Source: Ephydatia muelleri (Eukaryota; Porifera; Demospongiae; Spongillida; Spongillidae). Taken from it: 64,000 bases of DNA. The position numbers and the translations under genes are program-made. The DNA lies in the NCBI GenBank assembly GCA_013339895.1, contig JABACO010000008.1, positions 2,807,490 through 2,871,489 of the forward strand, read 5' to 3'. Shown piece by piece: positions 10,140-22,176 of the stretch (positions within the stretch are counted from its first letter, which is position 1; each line of letters starts with the position of its first letter). Under the pieces are notes generated by a model. That model did no database searches. It was not told the origin of the DNA and saw nothing but the letters and a program-made list of their open reading frames with translations.

Positions 10140-12770
10140 ACTTCAAGGTGATCTACAATGGAGCGAGTCAGTACCTGCAGTTTGTCTCAATATTCCAGTA
10201 TCATTATATATTTACTCTTCTATTTACATGTACTTCAATGCGATCTGCAATGAAGGATGTAAGTACCTGTAGTGTGTCATAATGTTCTTTGTGACTGATG
10301 TGTCTTTTATTTATATTTTGTTATTATATTTACATGTACTTCAATGTGATATGCAATGAAGAATGTAAGTACCTGTAGTGTGTCATAACGTTCTTTGAGA
10401 CCGATGTCTTATTAACTTGTATTATGTATGTACTTCAATGTGATTTGCAATGAAGCGTGTTAGTACCTGTAGTGTGTCATAATGATCTTTGAGACTGATG
10501 TGTTATTTACTTATATTTTGTTCTTATGTTTACGTGTACTTCAATGTGATCTGCAATGAAGGGTGTAAGTACCTGTAGTGTGTCTGTGACTGATGTGATA
10601 TTTTGTTCTTATATTTACATGTACTTAAATGTGATCTGCAATGAAGCGTGTAAGTACCTGTAGTGTGTCATAACGTTCTTTGAGACTGATGTGATATTTC
10701 TACATGTACTTCAATGTGATCTGCAATGAAGTTGGTAAGTACCTGTAGGTCATTTCATGTCAAGTCAAACAACATATGCACCTCATGTTCCAAATTTGGC
10801 TCAATCTTTCCATATATATTGGTCTTCATACGAGTTCACATTGTGAATTGTTTTATGCTTGGCAGCCATTTTGGGTTGATGTAACAGAGAGTAGGTTATA
10901 TAACAATTTAACCACAGTTGTCATAACCAATTTAACAACAGTACCAAGGTTGTTAAATTGGTTTTGATAACGGTGGTTATATTGTAACGCCTCTCTGTTA
11001 TATCAACCCAAAATGGCTGCCAAGCATAAAACAATTCACTGAGAGCAGGGGTTATTGATAATCAACATTTTTATTTTGTAGAAAGGTGTAGCGTAGGTTT
11101 CCACTTAATATGGTTAAATTTATTTGATGATTATCAACCTTCTTCATACAGTAATTATGTAATCAGTGCTGTGGAACCATTGTCTGTTTAACCCTTTCAT
11201 TTCCCACCAAAATGCTTATCATACATTGATTCTAGGTATCATGACCTCTGATTTGATACCCAACATGTAACTGTACTCGTAGTGTGGATCAAGTTATTGC
11301 ATTGCAAAGTTGAGCTTATCAGCAAACTAATTAATTATTCAATGTTGCGTTATCCTACAACCATTAAGGTTATGAACATACAAATTTGGGAAATGTGAAC
11401 TGATATGAAGACCAATATATATGGAAAAATTGAGCCAAATTAGAAACATGAGGTGCATATGTTGTTTGACTTGACATGAAATGACCCTGTAGTGTGTCAT
11501 AACGTTCTTTGAGACTGATGTGTTATTTACTTATATTTTGTTCTTATATTTACATGTACTTCAATGTGATCTGCAATGAAGCGTGTAAGTACCTGTAGTG
11601 TGTCGTAACGTTCTTTGAGACTGATGTGTTATTTACGTATTTTTTGTTCTTATATTTACATGTACTTCAATGTGATCTGCAATGAAGTCTGTAAGTACCT
11701 GTAGTGTGTCTTTGTGACTGATGTGATATTTACTTGTATTATGTTCTTATATTTACATGTTCTTCAATGTGATCTGCAATAAAGAGTGTAAGTACCTGTA
11801 GTGTGTCATAATGTTCTTTGAGTCTGATGTGTTATTTACTTGTATTATGTAACATGTACTTCAATGTGATCTGCAATGAAGGAGGTAAGTACCTATAGTG
11901 TGTCATAACGTTCTTTGAAACTGATGTGTTATTTACTTATATTTTATTCTTATATTTACATTTACTTCAATATGATCTGCCTGAAGGCTGTAAGTACCTG
12001 TAGTGTGTCATAACGTTCTTTGCGACTGATGTGTTATTTACTTATATTATGTTCTTATATTTACATGTACTTCAATATGATCTGCAATGAAGAATGTAAG
12101 TACCTGTAGTGTGTCATAATGTTCTTTGCAAGTGATGTGTTATTGACTTATATTTTGTTCTCACATGTGCTTCAATGTGATCTGCAATAAAGCGTGTAAG
12201 TACCTGTAGTGTTTCATAACGTTCTTTGAGACTGATGTGGTATTTACTTATATTTTGTTCTTATATTTACATGTACTTCAATGTGATCTGCAATAAAGAT
12301 TGTAAGTACCTGTAGTTGTGTCACAACGTTCTTTGCCAGTGATGTGTTATTGACTTATACTTTGTTCTTATATTTACATGTACTTCAATGCGATCTGCAA
12401 TAAAGCTTGTAAGTACCTGTAGTGTGTCATAACGTTCTTTGCAAGTGATGTGTTATTTACTTTGTTCTTATATTTACATGTGCTTCAATGTGATCTGCAA
12501 TAAAGCGTGTAAGTCACCTGTAGTGTGTCATAATGTTCTTTGCCAGTGATGTGTTATTGACTTATTCTTTGTTCTTATATTTACGTGTACTTCAATGTGA
12601 TCTGCAATGAAGGGTGTAAGTACCTGTAGTGTGTCATGATATTCTTTGAGACTGATGTGGTAATTACTCTTTTTTTTTTACATTTAAGCATTTGTAATGT
12701 GTCATAACGTTCTTTGCGTATTTTTTATATTTTGTTCTTATTGATCTGTCCGTCAATGTGTCTGCAATAG
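10140..12770. repeat. Satellite array, unit about 105 bp (copy in B)
   Basis: Roughly 17-20 units, each containing ACTTCAATGTGATCTGCAAT, GAAGNNTGTAAGTACCTGTA, GTGTGTCATAACGTTCTTTG and AGACTGATGTGTTATTTACT, with an AT-rich spacer. Units vary in spacer length. Every unit has a splice-donor-like GTAAGT and an imperfect palindrome around TGATCTGCA. The array is interrupted by a foldback element at 10748-11487. The inverted partner is at 57240-60060. Confidence 0.95.
10748..11487. mobile_element. Foldback element inserted in satellite array
   Basis: Ends GGTCATTTCATGTCAAGTCA and its inverse TGACTTGACATGAAATGACC, with matching inner arms (AACATATGCACCTCATG, CCAATATATATGG). It sits between two halves of a satellite unit: ACCTGTA[element...CTG]TAGTGTG, compatible with a TA target duplication (a CCTGTAG 7-bp repeat is the alternative). 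It is absent from the inverted copy. The right half (11040-11400) is related to 21720-22110 of the Roco palindrome, so both belong to one family. Confidence 0.75.
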
Positions 12771-12779
12771 AAGCAGTAT

Positions 12780-14580
12780 TTATATGCTGTTTTATTTAAG
12801 TTTATTGGCTTTATTTTAGACTTGCAGTGAAATTTACGGTTCATTACAAATTCTGCGCCCTATATGGATAGTCCAATGTTTCATGCATTAGAATTATTTG
12901 ATAGAGCAGGTTACTACTTCACAGAGAATTAATTGAAAACCTGAGAATCTACCCACGTGTGTGAGATCACTGTCTCATATAGGTATTTAAATATTTACCT
13001 CTGTGACCTGCCATGCGGGAATGAAAGGTGTTTGAGCATGTACTTGAACATACTTTATTAGCTGTTGTTAATATATATTATTTTCTATTTCATTTGCGGT
13101 GGTCTGTGGTGGAGTTTATACACTGTAAGTGCTAGTAAGTTAGTCTTGTTTGTACCGTTTCAGACCTGTGAAATTTTACCTTTGATGTTGTTCTTGTTTT
13201 TCCCTTGCTTTATATATTTCTATGTGATCTTTAGAAGTGTATGTACATGTATGTAAGCATCCATTTTATGATGAAACTTTGTTTTCAATGTTTCAGGCTG
13301 ATGAAGTTTTTAGTTTATTTGCACCTAAAATTGGGCAATGCTTCAATGAGTAATTGTAATACCATATTGGACACATCCTTACAGTTAATGCCTTGTTTGC
13401 TTTTAGATTACTATGCTGTGAACATAGGGAACGTTTTTTTATTTGAGTTTTTGGGGTTCTAAAGAGGTATGCACCCTTTAAAATGTTAGGTTTCACTGGC
13501 CACTCAACATAAATTATATTCCCAAAGTGTTATCTGTGGACCATATTCCTTTATAGTTTTATGATTTGTTTTTGTTTGATTCGATTTGACTTGATTTCAT
13601 TTGATTTGATACTGATAATTGTTCTTGTTTGCATTTTATGTTCGTGTTACTACAATTTAACCGAAAACTTAATTATCATTGAACCATTGGAATGGAAGTC
13701 TTCAACATTTGACTGACAAACACATGTATGGTACATTTCGTATTTCAGATATGTAACAGTCCATATCTTTGTAGAAAAAAGGTAAGGCACTTATTATACA
13801 TGATGGAATGTATGTGCAATTCTTGCATGATTATACTGTTGATTTTACATGTATAAAGATGCTTATTGCTAGTAAACATCCCCAGGACAATATTGGCTAA
13901 TTCAATTTATACCCCTGTTGTGGATGTTGATGGAGAAAAGTGTACAGCGTACATGTATATGTGGCCCATAAATAATCACCATAAAAAATTGGAAATAGAA
14001 AATAAATGATTGTTTCAGGTGTGTGAGGTCCTATAGAAAATAATAATGAGAGTTCTGGAGGAAGGGCTGGAGTTGTGAAAATAGGATTCAATTGTAATGT
14101 AATGGTTGGGACAGGATACCATGAACATGTGTTCAGACTACCTAATTTATACCTATAAAAATAAGCTACCCTGAATTTAATGTATATTTGTAAGCATATT
14201 TTTACAAGCCTTATTCAGTTCATATAACATGCACAGACCATAGGCATTACGGATATTTTCTTATGATGTTTAAAAGTTGCAGTGTGTTGAGTTTTTTGAA
14301 TATATTACATGTAATTGCATTGGAATCTGTAGGAATGAATGATGAAATTTGATTTACATTTATTGGCAATGCTAGGCCTGTCTCTTAGTGATGCTGTAGT
14401 TTTCAAATGATGCTATGATCCAGATATTTATATTAAAACCATTGCACGTATAGAAATATATGTGTATGTGTGTGAGTGTGGGTCTGTGTTATTTACATAA
14501 CAATGCAAGTATGTGCACAGATGTGTACATTCATGTAAATCTCTATGCTTTGTAAAAATAGTGTTAGAAATAAGAACCCT
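12780..14580. other. Non-coding duplicated sequence between satellite and P-element relic
   Basis: AT-rich sequence collinear (inverted) with about 54800-57000. Only short ORFs without motifs (for example 13241-13462). No gene supported. Confidence 0.5.
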
Positions 14581-14603
14581 GCAAGTGGTATAAGCCCAGT
14601 CTG

Positions 14604-14672
14604 TGTGTGTGTGTGTGTGTGTATGTGTGTGTGTATGTGTGTGTGTGTATGTGTGTGTGTGTATGTGTGTGT
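14604..14672. repeat. TG/GTGTAT microsatellite
   Basis: TG repeat with interspersed TATG units; the partner CA arrays are at 54390-54515 and 54640-54745. Confidence 0.95.
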
Positions 14673-14739
14673 GGCATGGGCGTTTTTGTGTGCAAGTGTA
14701 TAGTAGTTGGGTATGTGGTAAAGCTATTATAATTTGCTG

Positions 14740-16250
14740 CACAAATAAGGTGAGCCCGGACTAATGCGAAGACCTTCAATAGTATTTTTACTAAGCATAA
14801 GCTTTGCTTTGTCAGCATTACATGCATCATCTCTAGCAATTACACTTCTTTCTCATTCGTTCAAATACCTCAGAAGTCTCTCTTTATCCTAGTAAAACAT
14901 GTACACCTTGCCTTACGAATGTGTACCAAAGTTACTGACAAAGCTTTAAACAGTGCATGATGTGTATGGCTTAAGATTGGGTTTTGGTTTTTTTGACATG
15001 CTCATTAGGGCTTCTCACATTCAGGCAATCAAAGAATTGGTCAAACATCCTCACAAATCTCTCTGTATCTGATCTCCATAAACTTTTAACACAGACGAAC
15101 TGAAAACCTAAAACATACAAAGCACAAATACATATATGGTGGTAATGAGGATTGTTACTTCCACTGAAAGATCCACTCTCATCCTTAGAATGAAGTCAAT
15201 TCAGTATGGTCTTTTTCAAAAGGCATAAACCAATAGTTTTAACTTGTGTTCATACGCCTGCTTTATGTGAAGCCAACTGATCGATTTCCCATATATGTAG
15301 TAAATGAAATGCAAAGTTCATAAATTCTAAGTATATTAGCCCTTCATCTTACCCATAACTGTCCTTTTGTGGCTATTTCAAAACAAATGGGACCAGCAAT
15401 TCCTGGTAGTTTTCATTAAGATGAAATATGTATAACTTTCTTTTGCAAATGGATTGCAATACTTGTGTGTAGGTTTTACAGAATGGAGTTTTAAAAATTT
15501 TCTGTTTGGAGAGGCTCGATCTTCAGACAGCGCAATCACTTTAAAGCCTAGAGTTTTCAGGTGTTCAATTTCCCACATAATGTATTGGGGAGGGGTACTC
15601 TCCTGTCAATTCCTCAGTGAGAAAATGAGCAAAAGGAAAACGCAAGTCAATGAAAATGCTCAAAGCATTATACACTAAATTTGTTTAGCAACTGGAGGAT
15701 GTAGTCTTATGTCACTCCATCTGCCTCTTCAAGCTTAGCCAATGATGCCACCAAGTTCAACAAATCTGATGACATTCTCTATGTTCTGATTGTACACCAG
15801 ACCCTCTTTAATTTTCATTTCATCGAACAAACAACTACATGCTTCTCCAACACTGTAAGTGTACTAAGTTTAAGCTTCTTGTATCAACATAGCTTCAACT
15901 TCTGTTTTAAACCATGTGTATGTAGTCAACAAGTGTACGTTCTGATAGGAGTGTAATGAGTTCAACACAAAAGTTCTCAAGGATTTATATGCTGAGGATG
16001 ACAATAGTTTAAGGTTCAACACCTATTAATCATTGTAGGGTGCCATCGCATTTGTCTAGCATATTTGCACTTTGCTGCTTCAATTGTTGTTCACAAAAGA
16101 GCCTTCTAAATGTTCTTTTAGGAAAGTCACCTTGCAATCATTATCATTCATAATTAATGCTTCAAATTTCAGCATGTAATGAGCTGTCAACATCAATTGT
16201 AAATGTGTCTGTAAGCATTTTTTCTGCAAACCCTTAACTTTATCATCTAA
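14740..16250 (-). pseudogene. P-element/THAP9-like transposase relic (copy in B)
   Basis: Minus-strand, frame-broken counterpart of 52870-54295. Recognisable pieces are EHLKTLGFKV, RASPNRKFLKLHSVKPTHKY and MKTTRNCWSHLF (15378-15578), then remnants matching the conserved FDQFFGCLNV zone around 15000-15100 and SKNTIEGL-type sequence near 14780. These correspond to the RNase-H-like catalytic domain and GTP-binding insertion zone of P-element transposases. Several frameshifts and stops make it non-functional. No terminal inverted repeats were identified. It was present before the segmental duplication, because both copies share it. Confidence 0.75.
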
Positions 16251-16259
16251 AGTAATACA

Positions 16260-17500
16260 TTTCTTTCTGAGTGTTTGATTTTACTTGTTGCTTCTGATTA
16301 ACTCAAATATCGATCATTCATCCTCTTGTCAATTTGACTACTTTTGTGCATAAATTTACTAGAAAGGCACTTAGCTGTGAACGATAGGCAGTGTGCATTT
16401 TACCCCCAAAAATCAGCATAGAACAGCTTACGCTTCGTATTGTCGAGAAAAGTACTAAACCATATGGTGAAATGTTACGTCACCACTACAGGACATGAAG
16501 CTTCCACCATGTGACTTAAGAAGTGCACATCTGGACAAATTGTGCATATACTTACTACATTGACGAGTTCAACCATACATTAGCAGTTTAGAACATCAGG
16601 AGTATTTGATAGTACATTTGTATGTGACTTCTGAACATGTCTGCATTGTAGATGCACTTTCCATGTGAGGTCTGCATTCACAATTACTGAACGGTGCAAC
16701 AGTAGATGGAGGGTACTGGGCAGTTCAGCTTGCACAGCACAATCTGGACATCAGTTTCGTTGCTCCAACCGCCTCCAAGTAGTGGTAGAGATGCAGCCAA
16801 CTCTTTTAGAGTTGTTCTCTGGGGGTGTTGGTGTGCAGCAAGACTATAAAGTACATGCAGAGCATTTCAGTTTACACACAGGTCTGAAAGTGAACGGTGA
16901 ACACCTTACACTCAGAGTTGGTCAGCTAATCTTTTATACAATGTAGCCACTTCCTTACCCATTGCACCAGAGGTAGAGAACACAAGGGGTGGGTGTTGCA
17001 CAGAGAAGCACTTTTACTTGCGCTAATGCGATTGTGATGTCACTTGCAAAGCAAGTTATTTTTATTTGTACTGCCATGTCTTTGTCGCATGTAGTTGAGT
17101 TAGCGCCTCTGGCTGGATTACCATCTTGACACACAAATTATCTTAACCATTTTTCAGCATCTTTGCTGCTCTCAACATTATCAATTGAATACATTGCTGA
17201 GCTATTTGTATTATTATTTAACAACAGTTGTAAGATCTGCAACTGTGTAAAGTTTACATAACACTAAACCACCCCCTGCTGATATCATCTGGAATGTGGC
17301 ACCTTGAGATCCCTAGATGTGGCACTCAAACGTTCGCTTACCTCTATCAACATCTCTTCTCTGATAGCCTCTATGGTCGCTTCGCCAACAGCCTCACCCC
17401 CTGCCATGGTACCAATACCAACCCCTCCTCAAACCATCTAATATGTCACACACCCATGGATGTACTATACACTTGTGTGATGACAATACTGTTTGTACAC
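16260..17500. other. Possible 5' remainder of P-element relic and non-coding sequence
   Basis: Collinear (inverted) with 51240-52860. The 93-aa plus-strand ORF at 16665-16946 has no counterpart motif and lies antisense to the transposase relic. The equivalent on the other strand of B' (52216-52428, VQIVLCKLNCPVPP) might be the eroded N-terminal part of the transposase gene. No intact gene. Confidence 0.35.
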
Positions 17501-17524
17501 AACACAAACTATACATGGAATACG

Positions 17525-17990
17525 CTTGTAAAAAATGACAAGTACAAAAAGCATAAAATAGTAACCAAGCTATCCTTACCAGATCATTCAACGATGAATA
17601 AATGAACTATATTTACAAAAACACATGTTTGCACAATGCAGAACATCATGCCCAAAATATTCTGTTCAAGATATGAGAATGGTAACCTACAACATCGTCA
17701 GTGCCCTCATTTAAACTGGCTACTAGCTACCTGTACATTGGTGGCTTGGTAAAAAATGACAAGTAAAAAGAGCATTAAACAGTAACCAAGCTATTCTTAT
17801 CAGATCATTCAACAATGAATGATGACAATATACTAATTATACTAACAGAAAACATACCATATAATGTGTACAAAACAACACAACGTTTATACAATGTCAG
17901 AACACCATGTCCATAAAATTCTGTTCAACCTATGAGAATGGTAAGCCTACAACATTGTCAATACCCTCATTAAAGCTGGCTACTAGTACT
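17525..17990. repeat. About 230-bp tandem duplication, two copies, in B only
   Basis: The segment AAAAATGACAAGTACAAAAA ... ATGAGAATGGTAACCTACAA ... CTGGCTACTAG (about 17528-17735) is repeated as AAAAATGACAAGTAAAAAGA ... CTGGCTACTAG (about 17753-17985) with divergence. The inverted copy (51000-51240) has it once. Confidence 0.8.
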
Positions 17991-18072
17991 ACATGTATAG
18001 GTATGAAATGATAAGGTAAATCAATGCTGGCATGTTTGCAAATAACATTTGATTGTGCCTCAACCATATTAT

Positions 18073-19075
18073 TACAAGTACATTCTCTATGAGAAAGTTG
18101 GTGGGATATAGGATTTGAAGGCAATTGGTGGTGTAAAAAGCAAGGAAACAAGGTCTTATCTGAAGGGAAAATGTAATAGTGCTATATTTAGCACACAAAC
18201 AACATATACCCTAAAATGTGCTAAATATAGGACTATTACATTTTCCCTTCAGATAAGACCTTGTTTCCTTGCTTTTTACACCACCAATTGCCTTCAAATC
18301 CTATATCCCACCAACTTTCTCATAGAGAATGTTTTTATTTACTTGTTTTCTTAATTTTTTTATCACACCCAATGACTGTTGTATCGCTGCTTCTCCATTT
18401 TCATTTCTTTCCATCTATACAATATAGGGACACGGTCTCCGACATGATTATGACGACGTAGTCTCGTACGCATACGTTTTATATACTTCAAGGTATTTCG
18501 CACGTCGTTTCGCTCGTTTCTTTTCTTGACGTGAAGGCATTTTGATGAAAACAACTTCACTAATAAAAAAGTAGCACACCAAACGACGATTGAATCACCA
18601 AAGAGCTTTTCTCTAATTGTTATGCTATTTATACACATGCCGTTTATCTTTAGACCGTAATTACGAAATGATCTAATTATACAAGACATAGGCTGATATT
18701 CGATTGTGTATCAAAGTATAACAACTACTATATTTATATAAAAGCGAGTCCTGCGGCCGATTCTGAAGCTATTGGTGAAATTTTCATCGCTTAAAAGTGT
18801 TCCTGACCCGAGTTATGCGTTGCCAAGAAGGAGGAGGAGAAGGAGACGAATTCCGAGACTGGGAACGAGAACGGGCAGCACACTCTTGTTCTCTGCAACC
18901 ACGCGGTTCTGCGACATGAAACAAGAACGAAAGTACTCCTTTTTGACTTCTAGATCGATTGCTAAAACACGCTGCACGATCCGATCGTCGGGAGTGTTGT
19001 TACAGACGGGTCGCGTTTTTTTAATGACATTCATGGTCGTGGTCAAATCCTATATGGAAGTTTCTAACGAAACTT
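18073..19075. mobile_element. About 1-kb copy-specific insertion with long hairpin
   Basis: Flanks CCATATTA and ATATTTATGTTGTAAC in B correspond to the nearly continuous CCATATTAATATAATGTTTA in B' (about 50890-50925), so about 1.0 kb is inserted in B or deleted in B'. It starts with a hairpin of about 250 bp (18081-18331). Next comes a stretch with a TATA-like TATATTTATATAAAAG at about 18729. A GC-richer section with a 120-aa ORF (18772-19134, arginine-rich near its start) ends it. No family recognised. Short ATA/TTA flanks make target duplication ambiguous. Confidence 0.6.
18081..18331. repeat. Long hairpin (arms about 115 bp)
   Basis: Left arm CATTCTCTATGAGAAAGTTG ... AATGTAATAGTGCTATATTT pairs with right arm ... 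GGACTATTACATTTTCCCTT ... CATAGAGAATG. Very few mismatches and a loop of about 20 nt. It would form a strong stem in DNA or RNA. Confidence 0.95.
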
Positions 19076-19205
19076 CCGATAATATTTATGTTGTAACTTT
19101 GTACATAATTACCAATACTAACTGGCAAATTTAAACATAATGGCTATACATGGACGGACACAGGTGCCATTTCTAATAGCATTGATTGAATAATAAATTC
19201 CTCTA

Positions 19206-20243
19206 TACAGATCACTTTAAAGAAGCCCTCAAACTTGGAGAAGTCAAAGTGTCATATGGACGGGTGATGTTCATTGGAGAGGCAGGAGTGGGGAAGAGTA
19301 CACTACTAGGAGCTCTGATGAGTGCACCTGTAGCAGCTGAAGCAACAAGCACCATCTTGGCTGACACCAAGGAGGTGAAATACCAGTGGAAAAGATGCGG
19401 GACAGGAGACAATCCCCATTGGTGTGATGTTACTGATGCAGATGAAATAAAAGAGCTAGCTGTACTGGCCAAGCAAGTAATGGATATTGGATCACATAGC
19501 CTGCTAAGGAACCTTGCAGAAGCAATTGCTGTGAAGATATTTAATCCAGAAAAAACCAGTTACTGCCAAATATATGTCCATCCAGCAAAAATACTTCATT
19601 TCAAGATGAAACAGATGAAGTGCTTTCAAAAATTATAGCTGCAGCCAGGTCTCTTGTGGGTGCTCAATTAGAGCCTACTGAAGACCAATATCTGAATGTG
19701 TGGGATTGTGGAGGACAAAGAGTCTTTCTGGATGTCCTTCCTGCATTCCTAACCTCTCGCACCATTTTTCTACTCACATTTGATGCTTCAAAGGATTTAC
19801 AAGAGAGGGTAGATGTAGTCTGGAACCAAGGAGGCACATCAACATCCCTAGAGACTTTACATATTAGTAGGCAAGACCTCATGGTTCAATGGATGTCCAG
19901 TATTAATGCTAGTCTATATCACAAGGCAGATAAATTTTGCAAAATGCAGCACTCTGAAAATGAGGTCACTATTCCTCCGTTCCCGCGCATTGCTGTCATA
20001 GGGACACACGGCGACAAGCTGAATGCACAGGAGAAGAAAGAGGTTACTTCAAAGCTCAGTATCGAATGTGAAGGGAAACCGTTTTCAGATCTGATAGTTG
20101 ACATGCTGATATTAGACAGCACAAAAAGAGGGAGTGAGGAAGACCCTACAATTACAAGACTAAAACACGTTGTAAGGGACTTCATTTCAAATGCATTGTG
20201 GATTCCAACTCCCATTGCCTGGGTATTATTTCGCAAGTTGTTA
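19206..20243 (+). pseudogene. Roco (Roc-COR-Death) gene, copy in B: Roc GTPase exon, 5' part
   Basis: Begins at a good acceptor (TTCCTCTATACAG, first base about 19211). Roc GTPase motifs: G1 GEAGVGKST, G3 WDCGGQ and G4-like THGDKL. Roc-COR proteins (LRRK, DAPK1, MFHAS1 relatives) are GTP-regulated signalling scaffolds. Compared with the intact copy (48725-50769, minus), this one has an insertion of two bases in an A-run near 19553 plus other small changes, which shift the frame and give a stop near 19636. It resumes in another frame at 19620. At 20244 a 1.93-kb palindrome splits the exon. Hence a pseudogene unless the frameshift is a sequencing error; the element insertion would still disrupt it. 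Confidence 0.85.
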
Positions 20244-22176
20244 GAGTCATTCCAAGCCATTTCATCAAAGAGATGGACACCATGTTGTAGTTTTATGTTC
20301 AAAATTTTTATGGTAGTTTGTCTTTATATAAGAGGTGCTGGGATGAAATTTTTTGTTTTGGCCCTTAATGGTTTGCAAGATACTTGGCGTTGAATAATTG
20401 ATTAGTTTACTGATAAACTCTACTTTGCAGTGTTTTATCTTGGTACACACTACGAAAACTGCTGCATGCATGGCACCAAATCGAAGGGCCTGATAAGTAC
20501 AATGTTACTGTGTCGAGCATTTTGATGAGAAATGAAAGGGTTAAACTATGTATTGGTTTGTAAGGTAGATCTCATAATTACTGTGTGCAGAAACTTCATA
20601 ATTGCGCAATTGACTTTATAATATCATGTGGTACATTATAATGAACATTTGTGTAAAATAAAAAAGTTGATTATTAATAACCACTGAGAACCACAAACAT
20701 TTTTGTGTAAGGCAGCCATTTTTATGGTGGCTATCATGCTAAGTGGCCAAACCACAACTATCAAAACTTTGGCCCCAGCAGTAACAGCTGTAAACAACTA
20801 GCCCCCAATACCTTATCGTTGTTACTAGTAATGCGCAGCGCTCGTTCAAAACAGATCATTCTGGGATCAGAACAAGTAACTGCATGTATCTTACTTAAAT
20901 TGCAATGTAAACCATGCATACATCAAGGCACTACTACACACAAAATACAACAAAATGTAATAGTTTATATGGATACTCAGCTTTTGCTGTAAGTGCACAG
21001 GTTGCTGCTGCAACTTCCTTGGCATCTGCGTCCTGTAGCTGTCGAGGGCTCACAAGTGTAAGTATGTCTGATGAAGGAAATTCACTTCTACAACTCGAGC
21101 TTCCATGTCTACTTTGACTACACAGCCAAGCCAACAACACCCATCATATGCTACAGTTGCATAGCCCTTGATCGATGACAGTGAAAGAGTGTGCACTGCA
21201 GCAGCTGCACATGTTGAGACCCGTCCACTGTCATCGATCAAGGGCTATGCAACTGTAGCATATGATGGGTGTTGTTGGCTTGGCTGTGTAGTCAAAGTAG
21301 ACATGGAAGCTCGAGTTGTAGAAGTGAATTTCCTTCATCAGACATACTTACACTTGTGAGCCCTCGACAGCTACAGGACGCAGATGCCAAGGAAGTTGCA
21401 GCAGCAACCTGTGCACTTACAGCAAAAGCTGAGTATCCATATAAACTATTACATTTTGTTGTATTTTGTGTGTAGTAGTGCCTTGATGTATGCATGGTTT
21501 ACATTGCAATTTAAGTAAGATACATGCAGTTACTTGTTCTGATCCCAGAATGATCTGTTTTGAACGAGCGCTGCGCATTACTAGTAACAACGATAAGGTA
21601 TTGGGGGCTAGTTGTTTACAGCTGTTACTGCTGGGGCCAAAGTTTTGATAGTTGTGGTTTGGCCACTTAGCAACACCTCTGTGATAGCCACCATAAAAAT
21701 GGCTGCCTTACACAAAAATGTTTGTGGTTCTCAGTGGTTATTAATAATCAACTTTTTTATTTTACACAAATGTTCATTATAATGTACCACATGATATTAT
21801 AAAGTCAATTGCGCAATTATGAAGTTTCTGCACACAGTAATTATGAGATCTACCTTACAAACCAATACATAGTTTAACCCTTTCATTTCTCATCGAAATG
21901 CTCGACACAGTAACATTGTACTTATCAGGCCCTTCGATTTGGTGCCATGCATGCAGCAGTTTTCGTAGTGTGTACCAAGATAAAACACTGCAAAGTAGAG
22001 TTTATCAGTAAACTAATCAATTATTCAACGCCAAGTATCTTGCAAACCATTAAGGGTCAAAACAAAAAATTTCATCCCAGCACCTCTTATATAAAGACAA
22101 ACTACCATAAAAATTTTGAACATAAAACTACAACATGGTGTCCATCTCTTTGATGAAATGGCTTGGAATGACTCGC
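20244..22176. mobile_element. 1.93-kb near-perfect palindromic foldback element in Roco exon
   Basis: Two arms of about 940 bp (20244-21180 and 21230-22176) are inverse complements with few mismatches, around a loop of about 45 bp. Ends read GAGTCATTCCAAGCCATTTC and the inverse GAAATGGCTTGGAATGACTC. The intact copy has GTTGTTAACAAGG where this copy has GTTGTTA[element]GCTAACAAGG, consistent with a TA target duplication. Paired ORFs in the arms (68 and 67 aa) are mirror images, without motifs. Related to the 10748-11487 element. Confidence 0.9.

Noticed and set aside
16665-16946. 93-aa ORF as a gene
   Set aside because: It lies antisense to the P-element relic region, is not preserved as an ORF in B', and has no motif.
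18772-19134. 120-aa ORF as a histone-like or protamine-like gene (arginine run after a TATA box)
   Set aside because: The arginine run comes from an AGG/AGA microsatellite-like stretch; the rest shows no histone or protamine similarity, and the opposite strand is equally open.
20265-22153. Mirror-image ORF pairs (68, 67, 63 aa) inside the Roco palindrome
   Set aside because: Each appears in both arms by symmetry, is short, and has no motif.
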